Source: Amoebidium appalachense
Taxonomy: Eukaryota; Ichthyosporea
Length of the DNA: 64,000 bases
Direction of reading: 5' to 3'
NCBI GenBank assembly: GCA_963693365.1
Contig: CAVNZM010000003.1
Coordinates: forward strand, 8,990,001-9,054,000
Shown here piece by piece: positions 12,519 to 23,400 of this stretch; position 1 is the first letter of the stretch; each line of letters begins with the position of its first letter. The position numbers and the translations under genes were made by a program. Under the pieces are notes generated by a model. That model searched no databases. It saw only the letters and a program-made list of their open reading frames with translations, and had not been told where the DNA came from.

Positions 12519-13018
12519 NNNNNNNNNNNNNNNNNNNNNNNNNNNNNNNNNNNNNNNNNNNNNNNNNNNNNNNNNNNNNNNNNNNNNNNNNNNNNNNNNN
12601 NNNNNNNNNNNNNNNNNNNNNNNNNNNNNNNNNNNNNNNNNNNNNNNNNNNNNNNNNNNNNNNNNNNNNNNNNNNNNNNNNNNNNNNNNNNNNNNNNNNN
12701 NNNNNNNNNNNNNNNNNNNNNNNNNNNNNNNNNNNNNNNNNNNNNNNNNNNNNNNNNNNNNNNNNNNNNNNNNNNNNNNNNNNNNNNNNNNNNNNNNNNN
12801 NNNNNNNNNNNNNNNNNNNNNNNNNNNNNNNNNNNNNNNNNNNNNNNNNNNNNNNNNNNNNNNNNNNNNNNNNNNNNNNNNNNNNNNNNNNNNNNNNNNN
12901 NNNNNNNNNNNNNNNNNNNNNNNNNNNNNNNNNNNNNNNNNNNNNNNNNNNNNNNNNNNNNNNNNNNNNNNNNNNNNNNNNNNNNNNNNNNNNNNNNNNN
13001 NNNNNNNNNNNNNNNNNN
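12519..13018. other. Scaffold gap of exactly 500 N
   Basis: Five hundred N, a round number that suggests a placeholder rather than a measured distance. Frames running across it are artefacts. The gap lies between two inverted copies of a retroelement end, so the missing sequence is probably the element body. Confidence 0.97.
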
Positions 13019-13109
13019 GCTTGCCGTGGTTTACAACCATTGCTGGTTCACTTTCGTCCAAGGGGATGTCCCCCTAGAGGCAACACACGTCCCGGAGTAG
13101 TTTTTATAG
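13019..13109 (-). mobile_element. Terminal repeat of a DIRS-order retroelement, inverted copy
   Basis: Reverse complement of the Y repeat: GCCGTGGTTTACAACCATTG to CCGGAGTAGTTTTTATAG. Facing the copy at 12334, it makes an inverted pair around the gap, unlike the direct order Y-X...X in the copy at 54738-59033. Confidence 0.75.
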
Positions 13110-13451
13110 AAGATATGTTCCTGATGGCTGGACCCACCCATAAGAGGCCGTGTATAACGAATGGGACGTTACAATAAAACGGGGAAGGGGGGGGGGGGGG
13201 AGGGGGGAGGGGGGGGGGGGGAAGGAGGGGGGAAGATAATCACAAGGCAGCACTTGAAAAAGACGGGGTTGGACAATAACTTGTAAAAAAAAAAGAGAAC
13301 TTAGACAACAGCAACAACAACCGCAACAGCAAGGAAACAAAAAGAAGAAAAAGAAGAAAAACAGGAATATGAAAAGAACAAACGAGCCCAAAGCATGCAT
13401 GGTGGGTGTGTACTGCACACACTGACCTATATGTGCACTTGTAATGAAACA

Positions 13452-13632
13452 ATATTAAACGGGCGACCACTTATTGTGTGCATATGTAAAACCCACTCCT
13501 CAACACGGGCAACAAGATGTATGCAGAAAAGTTCTGCACGATGCATTTGTGTTCACAACGGACTGGCCGCCATCAACCAATGAGCCTGTCAGCATTATTG
13601 CAAACTTAAATTGGGTTGCTTGATTGTGGGAA
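13452..13632 (+). repeat. Array core, unit b
   Basis: Contains TGCAGAAAAGTTCTGCA (13522-13538), CACAACGGACTGGCCGCC and GGTTGCTTGATTGTGGGA. Followed by poly-T/poly-G and the GAGGTACCGGCACC segment at 13840. Confidence 0.75.
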
Positions 13633-13770
13633 ACCGGTGCTAGCCGTTTTTTTTTTTTTTTTTTTTTTTCTTTCCTTTTTTTTTTTTTTTTTTGGGGGGG
13701 GAGGGGGCAAGGGGTGGGGGAAAGGGGGTAGGGGGTAGGAGGGGTGGAGGGAGAGAGAAGGGGGCAGGGG

Positions 13771-13802
<32 letters not shown>

Positions 13803-14376
13803 GCGTATGTATGCTCTTTATTATCATGTTTGTGAGCGGTGATGAGGTACCGGCACCAAGGTTCCACCCGATTACAAGGTACATGTGTAGAACTTCCGAA
13901 CGGTAAGATAGTACTGCAGACATATTATGTGTTGTGGTTTTTCATTTGTTTTTGTTTATGTTATAAAGCAATTGTGAGCACCACTGACTAGAATCGCAAG
14001 CTATAATAGTATCTCAGATGATGGGGGGGGGGGGGGGGGGGGATAAGTCACTACTCAGAGTCATTCTTGTATCTCTAAGTGAAGGCCTTAGACCAAGCCC
14101 AACAGTACTGTAAGGAGGCCTAGTTAGTAACTGGCGGTGGTGTGCCAGTGTATATGTTTTTTTTTTGTTTTTTTTGTTTTTCTTTTTTCCCGATTTCGGT
14201 TTTCAAATTGGCTGTTGTCTCGGCGAGGCGCTTTCATTACAACATCCTTTATCCTGTTCCGTACGGTTTTCCTTCAGTGCTACCCGCGCGCGAGAGTTTT
14301 CTTATCGTTCTTTTTTCCACCCCCCACTAATTATTCCATAGATCCGACTTTTGGGTGGGTAACAGCCCTGAGGAAG

Positions 14377-14409
<33 letters not shown>

Positions 14410-14453
14410 AAAAAACCGTTTTATCTCCACAAATGATGTATATCTTGTACTGT

Positions 14454-14660
14454 ATATCTCTTAAGTATATACTGTATGTTGTAACGTCGTTTTCTACATG
14501 TGTAGAGTCTTATTGGGTGGGTAATATCTCTTAGTATCATCACGGTATGTTGTAACGTCGTTTCTACATGTGTAGAGTCTTATTGGGTGGCGTAATATCT
14601 CTTAGTATACACGGAATGTTGTCAGGTCGTTTTCTACATGTGTAGGGTCTTATTGGGTGG
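14454..14660 (+). repeat. Three tandem copies of a 70-bp repeat
   Basis: Units 14454-14520, 14524-14590 and 14594-14660 each read ATATCTCTTA...TGTTGTAACGTCGT...CTACATGTGTAGAG...TTATTGGGTGG with a few changes. CTACATGTGTAG is itself near-palindromic. Lies between array cores b and c. Confidence 0.9.
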
Positions 14661-14767
14661 AAGCTTCGATACTGTTGGCCTTGGTCCCGACACATCATCA
14701 CAGCTCACATTTCGATAATAAACAGCCCCCCCCCCCCCCCCCCCCCCCCGTGTAATCACATGGCATC

Positions 14768-14970
14768 AAATTCTTTACTTGGGCAACTTTAAAGGGCGGC
14801 CATTTAAGCAGCCCGGACATTGAAGGCCAAAGAGCCGTCACTGAGAAAATCCACACCCTTGCAGAGGGCTTCTGCACGTGCATTCATGACCTTAACGACC
14901 TGGCCGCCAACCAAAAATGGCCACATGCTGAGATTATATATTAAGTATTTTGGGTGACCTGATTGTGGGA
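14768..14970 (+). repeat. Array core, unit c
   Basis: Begins AATTCTTTACTTGGGCAACT, has GGGCGGCCATTTAAG, the dyad TGCAGAGGGCTTCTGCA (14860-14876), CTGGCCGCCAACCAAAAATG and ends GACCTGATTGTGGGA. Confidence 0.75.
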
Positions 14971-15681
14971 TCATAGGTCTTGACAGATTGGTTTTGCTGT
15001 GAGCATTACTGGCACGCCCTCAAAGTACCATGATAATACGAGAATAAGTTAGCTACTCTCCCCACACCGCCTCATCCCGCGGAAACCCACTTTCTTCTCA
15101 AAAATCTTTATACCTCCCTCTTCCCCCCTCTCACACCCGCCCTTTCTCGCCCTCTCCCTCTCCTCTCTATCCCCATTTTTTCCCTCTCCCTGCCCCTCTC
15201 CCTCCCTCTTCCATTCTCTCCCCTCCCTCTCCCATTCTCTCCTTTTTTCTCTTCTCCCCCCCCCCCCCCCCCCCCTTTCTTTCTCCCTCGCTTCTCTCTC
15301 TCTCGCCCCCTCCGCCCCCTGCCCCCCCGAAACCCCACCCTCCCCGGCCCACCCCAATACCACTTCCACCAGGAAGACATTAAAACCATGCACCAACACC
15401 CTTTATTCATACAACTAATTTCCCGGTACCCCATTTTCTCTTTCTTTTTCTGTGGTTTTGCTGTGGGGTTCGCCTCCCCGGCAGGTGTCACGTGTATAGA
15501 GGCATGTGGGACGGGGAGGGGATGAGGAGGGGGCCGGGGGAGGGGGGGGGGGGAGGGGGGGGGGTTACACTGAGCAATCATTTCCAGTTTGTGTGAATGG
15601 AGGATGCTGGTGGTGTGTTGTATGGTGCTGTTAGATTTTTTTTAATTGATTTTTTCTTGTTTTGTTTTTTTTGGTTTGTGT

Positions 15682-15728
<47 letters not shown>

Positions 15729-16338
15729 TGGTTTTGAGACCTTCCCGTGCCTCAAGTTGGGCAGAGCCTTTACAGAAACCCTTCTAGCATAACAGCATGT
15801 TCTCAAAACATATAGGCTCTGGAGGGATGAACCCACCCAAAAAACGCCGTGGGGTATGAAAAAGTGTTAATAAAACTATGATACAACAGTGAAAAAGACT
15901 TGCAAGGAAAAAGACGGTGCAAGCAAGGCCTTATGTAAAACACTTAGCCGAAAATAACAACAACAGCATCATCAGCATCAAAAAAAAAAAAAATTAAAAA
16001 AAGGAGAAGAGTGGAAAGAAGAAAGGAAAACAGGAGCCCAAAGCATGCCGGGTGGCTGTTTACTATACACTGACCTAGCAGTAATGCAAAATGCAAGTTG
16101 TGTAAGTAAGAACATTTACCCACAGGTGACTCAGCGGCTGGGGTGAAAACCCTGGGCTAAGTATGTACAAATGGTTAGGATTGGTAATGGGGTGTTAGTT
16201 TAGCTGATGGCACCGTAACACCCTAGCTAGAGTATATTCGGCGCTGGGTGGAAGACGGTAGTTCCTCTGAGGGCCCCTGAGGGTCCCTGAGGACACAAAT
16301 AAAAAGGAGAAAAAGAAAAAATATAAGTAAGGGCTTTG

Positions 16339-16507
16339 AGTTCTTTATTTTAGGCAACTTTATGGGGGCAACCGCCTGTCGTGTACCTTCAACTGCAGAA
16401 TGAATCTGCACTTGCATTCAACTTCACAACGGACTGGCCGCCCAAAAAACATAAGCCTGCCAGTGGTAAAGTCACAATAAAAGATTTGCGGATGCTTGAT
16501 TGTGGGG
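16339..16507 (+). repeat. Array core, unit d
   Basis: Begins AGTTCTTTATTTTAGGCAAC, dyad TGCAGAATGAATCTGCA (16394-16410) with matched changes in both arms, CACAACGGACTGGCCGCCC, ends GCTTGATTGTGGGG. Poly-G and the GAGGTACCGGCACC segment follow at 16650. Confidence 0.75.
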
Positions 16508-17189
16508 ATGCGGTTTCAACCGGCGGGAGATGGGGAGAGGGGGGGGGAGGGGGAAGGGAAACGGGGGAGTGTGTGTGTGTGTGTGGGGGGGGGGGGGGAG
16601 GGGGGGGAGGGGGGGGAGGGGGGGGGGGGGGGCATGCCGTTAAGCTGTGATGAGGTACCGGCACCCTGTTAACAATACTCCCACCAAACAAGGTACATAT
16701 GTAGATTACGACGATACAGGAGAGTACTGCAAAGCCCGGAGCTCATGATCATGTGGTAAAGAACCTAGTGTTTCTCTCTTTCTTTTTTGGTTTTTTTTTG
16801 TTTTTTTTTTTGGGGGGGGGGGTATGAGAAAGTTGTGAGCCTGCACTAGAAGGTAACCCAATCTTAGTCACAGTATCTCAGATGGATGATTATCATGCAA
16901 TGTTAGGAGTTGTGGGGGAGGAAGAGGAGGGGGGTCTGGGAGGGGGCCCGGGGGTTGTGTGTGTGGGGGGGGAGAGGGGGGGAAGGGGGGGGGGGGGGGG
17001 GGAGCGGAGGACTAGGTATTTGGTTCTGAAGAAGCCCTTTCTATTTAACTTGACTTGAACTAAATACAATTGACAACATCTCTTAAGGACGGACTATACC
17101 ACGACCAATCAAAAGTAGGGGGTTAACTGGTAGTGGCAGGCGGTGATGGTGTTGTTTTGATTTTGAAAGTTTTTTTGTGAGGTCTGAAA

Positions 17190-17212
17190 GGGCGGTGGGT
17201 GGGTGGGTGGGT

Positions 17213-17243
<31 letters not shown>

Positions 17244-17490
17244 AGAGGGGGGCGGGGGGGGGGGGGGGGGGGGGGGGGGGGAAGAGGGGGGGGCGGGGGG
17301 GGGGGGGGGGGGAGGGGAAGTAATGGCCAAAATCCCAATGCCTGCCGGGCAACTTTTCAAAACGGAAAAAAAGGGAGGAGGATAGAGGGATGATCTGATG
17401 AAGAAAGGAAAGGGCGGGGGGAGGGGGGAAGGGGGAGGGGGGGAGGGGGGAGGGGAAGGGGGGGGGGGGGGGAGGAGGGGGGAGTGGAAG
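17190..17490. repeat. Poly-G-rich tract
   Basis: Several G runs of 20 or more broken by AA, GC or A. The predicted Gly- or Pro-rich frames on both strands are translations of this tract. Confidence 0.9.
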
Positions 17491-17728
17491 ATTGTGTGGC
17501 TTCCGAGGGAATTTTTGCTTTGCGCAGTCTGTGGTGATGAATACAATTATGATAGAGGCTGGAAAATTAAGCAGCATGAAACAACAACCAATTGGAAAGC
17601 CGGTACCAAGAGAAAACGATCAAAAATGAAAGAAAAATGAAAAAGCATGCAAACTGTGTGTGGGTCCAGTGAGCTGGCAGCAACCCAGCTCTGGAACCAT
17701 GCCGCCATTGTGTGATCTAATGGCATCG

Positions 17729-17923
17729 AATTATTTACTTAGGCAACTTCAAAGGAGCGGCCCATTATGCCTCACACACTTCAAGTTGGAGAAAAAGTGC
17801 TGCAACACTGACGATGCCACTGCGTCTGCAGTATAGTTCTGCAAATACATTCGTGGTCACAGTGGATTGGCCGCCAACAAAAGATGGTCAACCTGTACTA
17901 TTTTGGGTGGTTTAATTGTGGGA
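17729..17923 (+). repeat. Array core, unit e
   Basis: Begins AATTATTTACTTAGGCAACT, has GAGCGGCCCATTATGC, dyad TGCAGTATAGTTCTGCA (17827-17843), GATTGGCCGCCAACAAAAGATG, ends GTTTAATTGTGGGA. Confidence 0.75.
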
Positions 17924-18114
17924 CCCCGGTCTTAACACACTGGTTTTTATGGGGGTGTTAAGAATACCTATTTACGTGTGTGTGGTGGTGATTGGGGGGG
18001 GGGGGGGGGGGGGGGGGGGGAGGGAAGAAAGGGGGGAGGTGGGGGAGGGAAGAAAGGGGGGCAGGGGGAGGGGGATGGTTGAGGGGGGAGGGGGAGGGGA
18101 GGGGAGGGGGGTTA

Positions 18115-18270
<156 letters not shown>

Positions 18271-18599
18271 CGAACATGGGCCAAGGGCGGGGGGGGGGGG
18301 GGGGGAGGGGGCTCTTCACCTAAGGAGCCACGGAAGGGACAACTGAAAAGTACAAAAGAAACCTGTTTTTTCCCGTCCAGAATATTTTTAGGTTATTGAT
18401 CAATTCAATCGGGGCTTTTGTGGATTAATGAGACAGTATGATCTTTCAGTGTTATATTCAAAGCATTCACTGCTGTTTATAGTTGCTTACAGCGGGTCAC
18501 TGAGTCAACTATTTAATTAAACAAGCACAATTGAGAGAGCCGCGGAAATATCTGTTTGACAAATCTAGCGACCACTATGTTTGTGTGAACTTCAAGAGA

Positions 18600-19050
18600 T
18601 AATTCAGCTGTTTTTGCGCAGTTGAGAAAGCCTCATTTACTCACTAAAGTTTCTGGATGATTGAGATAGGCTCACCTATTTATGAGTAACCGGGATATTT
18701 TGTCAACTTGTGGGTAGTTGAAACAGTCTCATCTATTTATGGGCAATGAAAAAGTGGCTTCTATTTTTGGGTGAGTTGAGATAGTCTCATCTATTATATA
18801 TGGTTAGTTGAGATGCCACATCATTTTCTGTTGAATTAAGATAGTCTCATCTATATATGGATAGCCGAGATAGCCACGAAGTTATGTTGGATTGAGATAG
18901 TCACATCTATTTCTGAATTTTGATATGGCATTGGGGTACTTTAGGTAGCCTGGCAACTCAGTTCTGGGTGATCAAAAAAGATAATAACGGGATGATTGAA
19001 CTAACCTCTACTATCTCTAGGTGACTGATTTAGTCACCAAAGTTTTTTTA
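18600..19050 (+). repeat. Degenerate minisatellite with GAGATAGTCTCATCTAT motif
   Basis: Variants of TTGAGATAGTCTCATCTATTT recur at roughly 45-60 base intervals (near 18662, 18718, 18776, 18836, 18893), alternating with AGTTGAGATAGCCACAT-like phrases. The core GAGATAGTCTC has self-complementary arms. The sequence is AT-rich, unlike the surrounding array, and ends next to the Copia insertion site. Confidence 0.65.
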
Positions 19051-19083
19051 TAGTGACTCTATTGGTGTTCTCGTCACAATAGG

Positions 19084-19088
19084 CACAA
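19084..19088. other. Target-site duplication CACAA, left copy
   Basis: Matches 31620-31624 on the other side of the composite Copia insertion. Confidence 0.85.
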
Positions 19089-20013
19089 TGTTAAATTGTA
19101 TAAGTATTTGGGATGTAAGCAGAGACACAGTGGTGCAGTGTGAAAACACCACAGACACACACAACAACAAAACACGGAACGATCGGAGCAGTGTACACAA
19201 CAGACATCAATGTTTAGACACGACTGAACTGAATTTATTCTGATCTTCGAATAAATACCTGAAATTCCTCTAAGTCCAATCCATACATGATTTCCGACCA
19301 GTCGGAAATCAGATCTATCTCTAATAGAAACCAATCACTAAGAACCAATTGCTTTCAGAGAGATCCGGTACGCGGAGACGCACACGATAGGACACAGACA
19401 CTAGTTAAGGTCAACTCGTGTCATCATCAAGGAAATTCTAACCTATGACATACTGCAAAGACTCAGACATATCACACTTAACCTTGATGATTGGTTAAAG
19501 CCCGGCAACACATGAAAACTAAAGTAAATTAATGAAGTCTAAACACACATGCTATTCTAAGTGTAGCCTAAGTGTGTTACCGTCCAATGAGCACGTATTA
19601 AGTAACACAAATCTACCTAACATATATTAGTAGAAAAGAAATACAATTATACACACGAAGACAAAGAGAGAAAGAAAAGAAAATAAGGAAGGAGAAGGAG
19701 GAAGGAAAAGAGAGCACAGATCAACAAACAAGATAGTAATAGCATAACTATAACCAGAGATATTTATGTACACACGAACATGTACACGTCTCTCCCTGAG
19801 TGGGTGGATCCGTGTACACACATATAAATATTCTAATCGATATTACAATACACGATTAGAGCCGATACAACACGATTACAAGTAAACAAGCATATCGGAG
19901 ATCGATGCTACACTTTACATAATAGGAGTGTGGCATATACACTAAGCATATGAACTGAAACATAACACAAACTGAGAAGATCTTACCATATGTAGATACT
20001 ACGTATTACAACA
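19089..20013 (-). repeat. Copia-A LTR 1 (3' LTR of the left half)
   Basis: 925 bp, + strand TGTTAAATTG...ATTACAACA. Same base as LTR 2 at the position where LTR 3 differs (G in GGAACGATCGG). The polypurine tract AAGTGGGGA (minus strand) directly abuts it at 20014-20022. Confidence 0.95.
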
Positions 20014-20022
20014 TCCCCACTT
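20014..20022 (-). promoter_or_regulatory. Polypurine tract for plus-strand priming, left half
   Basis: On the minus strand AAGTGGGGA ends exactly at the LTR. Two more AGTGGGGA copies lie within the next 60 bases (near 20048 and 20072). The same motif precedes the 3' LTRs of families B and C, and the second half has it at 25820-25828. Confidence 0.75.
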
Positions 20023-20121
20023 AAGACTTTGAAGTTTGTGTTATCATATCCCCACTGAACTAGTGAAATCTCCCCACTTGAGAACAGAAACGAAAAAAAA
20101 AAAATTAAAGTGTGTACTTTT

Positions 20122-20216
20122 CCGGGGGGGGGGGGGGGGGGGAAGGGGGGGAGGGGGGGGGAAGGGGGGGGGGAAGGGGGGGGGGGGGAGGGGGGGGGAA
20201 GGGGGGGGGGGGAAGG
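20122..20216. repeat. Poly-G/GA tract in the Copia-A 3' region
   Basis: G runs broken by AA between pol stop and polypurine tract, poly-C in the sense of the element. The equivalent tract in the right half (25930-26016) has different run lengths. The rest of 20217-20433 is non-coding 3' region. Confidence 0.85.
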
Positions 20217-20433
20217 AACCGGGGCAAAAACAACGAATATGTATAACGTGTATAGTCGGGGTTTGATTAACTGGGTTTTAAACCAGTGAAAGATAGAGTA
20301 GAGTGATGGTACAGGTCAAACCTTATATATAAACCCTAAGTGGGCATACCCACAAAGGCAATATACATATGAAATAATGAATATGATAAAGTAAGTAGTA
20401 AACATTAGAAAATCACTCTTGAAGTAGGACGGG

Positions 20434-23400
20434 TCAATCCACAATATCCGGCAGACAAAGTTTAGCACGATGGTGGACATGACTCGGGCCGGGGAGGGGT
20501 TTGGTGAGGATGTCAGCTAAGTTGTGGGCTGATTCAACGTAGTGGACAACCACATCCCCACTTGCAATGTAGTCCTTGGTGTTGTGATACCGGACGGCAA
20601 TGTGTTTGGTACGGTGCTTGATGCCGGTGGAGTTGACGATGGCAATGGTCGACTGGTTGTCACAGTACACCGGAGTCGGAGCAAGCATGGGGCAGCCGAG
20701 TTCCTTGAAGAGGTCACGGACCCAAGCAACTTCTTGGGTGCCAGCATTGAGAGCAATCAGCTCAGCTTCAGTGGTGCTGGTGGCCGTGATGGGCTGGAGC
20801 TTGGAGTACCAGATGATAGGCATACCAGCAAACTCGATGATGTAGCCGGTGGTAGACTTCTTGCTGTCGGCACAACCAGCAAAGTCAGCATCCGTGTAGC
20901 ATTCGAGTATGGGGGGCTGGGTGGTCGAGTACTTGTAGTCAATGCCAAGGTCAATGGTGCCGAGCAGGTACCGGGCCACACGACGGAGAAGGTCCCAGTG
21001 AGCCTTGCCGGGGTTGGTGCTGAACCGACCAAGGAAGCCGATGGCATAGGCAATGTCGGGACGTGTGCACCGTGCCACCCAGAGGAGACGGCCGAGTAAC
21101 TCACGGTAGGGCACGGTGAACGGTTGGGGGGGGCAGTCAGCCAGGGAGACGGTGGTGCCTGCAGGGATGGGGGTAGACTTGGACTTGGCATCGGTGAGGT
21201 TGAAGTCGTGGATGATATCCATGATGTAAGAACTCTGGTGCATGTGGAGGTGATGGGGATCAGAGTGATTAAAATCAACACCGAGCATACGGTCAAATGG
21301 ACTCATACGACAGCTGGCCATCTTGCTGATGTGGGCAGCCAGGTCACTGGCAGCAGTAGAACCCCGGGTGTTGGTGATGGTGGAGTCGTCGACGTAGTTA
21401 CCAGCCCGAACCACATCGTTGTTGGGGAAGAACCGGAGGTAGATGCACGGGTCGGTCTTAGTACGGGTCAGGCCATGGGCAAGAAGAATGCCGTCGAGGA
21501 AGTCGTACCAAGCCTTGGAGGCTTGCTTGAGGCCGTACAGGGCTTTCTTGAGTCTCCAGACCTTGCCAAGTGTGGCCATGGTGATGAATCCCGGGGGTTG
21601 TTTCATGTAGATGGTCTCGGTGAGTGGGCTGTTGAGAAAGGCCGTAGACACGTCGAGTTGATGGATGTCATGACCTTCAACAACGGCCAGAGCTAGGATA
21701 GCACGGAGAGCAGCCGGACGGATGACAGGGCTCTCAATCAACTCATAGTCAACACCGTATTGCTGACTGAAGCCTTGAGCAACACCACGTGCCTTGATCT
21801 TGGTGTCACCAGCCGAGTTGAGAGTTTTCTCGGAGACAATCCACTTGAAGCCGACGATGTTAGCACCAGGGGGAGGGTCAACAAGTTCAAAGATGTCTTT
21901 GTCGACGAAGGCTTGATACTCAGCAGTGAGGGCTGACTTGACCTGGTCACCATTGGGTCCGGAACACAGTTGACGGACAAGTTTGGGTAGTTGGTCGATG
22001 TTGATGGGGGGACCGGGGGGGACGGGGAGGGTGGTGGTGGCTTGAAGTCCAACCTTGCCCTGTAGACGGGCAGAACGACGGGGTGCAGGAACCGGGGGAG
22101 GTGGAGACGGGGGGGGGGGGAACTTGGAAGTTCGGAATTGCAGGGGGGGGCAACCTCCGGGCTGGACGGGGCCGAGTGGAAGTTGTCGGGGGAGCCGGGT
22201 CGGATGGGTGTGACGTTGCCAGGGGCAGGATGAGGGTCGGCAGGCTGGACGGGCACGGGGGCAGGGGGGCCGGTGGGGGGGGGTGTCGGGGGAACGACGA
22301 TGGCAGGAGGGGGGCCAGAGTACACCAGACAAACATCATCTTCAGTGTCAACTGTGGGGGGTGGGGTGGTCGGGGTAGCAGTGGTGTCGGGGGTCGGAAG
22401 TGTTGATGGAATGTCGGACGGGAGATAAGCTGATTCGTCGAAAATCACATCACGGAAGAGGCCGACACGATGGGTGGTGGGATTGAAGATCCGGTGGCAG
22501 TGTGATTGAAGATCATAGCCGATGTACATGCCGAGTTTGACGGTGGGGGCCAGCTTGTTCCGTTTAGAGGCTGGCACATGAGTGTAGGCAGGGCAACCGA
22601 ACACCTTGAGCTCGGAGATGTCGGGCTTGACACCGTAGAAAACCTCGAATGGTGTACGACCATTGGCAGTCGTGGACGGGGTGACGTTGATGATGTAGGC
22701 GGCATGTTGGATGGCCTCAGCCCACAGTTTGACTGATCTTGGACTTGATGGAGGAGGCAACGAACAATCTCTTGGAGGAACCGCATACGACGTTCAACAT
22801 AGCCGTTCAGTCGAGGGCAGTCCACCGGAGCATAGCTGGCCTTGATGCCCTGGGAGAGGCAAAAAGCACGGGTAGCCTTGGAGGTGAACTCAGAGCCGGA
22901 GTCGAAGTGGTAGACACCAACTTTGGAGGGGGCATGGGTAGCAACGAGGTTGGTGTGAGCTGTGAGAATGTCCAGGGTGGTTGTACGGTCGGCCATCGGG
23001 TAGATCTTGACGAGTCCAGAGGCACGGCAGACAGTGACGAGAGCAACCTTGGAACCTCCGTACGATGTTGTGGTAGGCTCAAAAAAATCCCAATGCCATT
23101 CATGACCGGGGATGTTGGAGTGAGGACGGTCACCCTTGAACGGAGCCTTGGTGGTTTTACCCATAATACAGCCATGACAATCAGGAACATCACAGCCGAG
23201 GACAGACGAGGGGAGACCAATAACAAGGTCGTGTTTCACCATGTCCTTGATGCTGGTCATAGCACGGTGCCCCAGACGATGGTGCCAGATGGATGGGTTA
23301 ACACTGGTAGTGGCAGCCAGAGCCACAGGACGAGTGGGTGGTTGAATGGTGTAGTCCTTGAAGTAATACAGACCGTTGTGTAGATGGAGGTTGACGAGAT

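Noticed and set aside
12366-13177. Frames of 188-242 residues crossing 12519-13018
   Set aside because: They consist mainly of undefined residues from the N gap.
15049-15581. Arg/Glu/Gly-rich minus frames near 15.1-15.6 kb
   Set aside because: CT-rich low-complexity spacer of the tandem array; no domain and no conservation between units.
19627-19821. 64-residue minus frame repeated in each Copia-A LTR
   Set aside because: Short frame within LTR DNA, low complexity, and altered in the solo LTR; no sign of selection.
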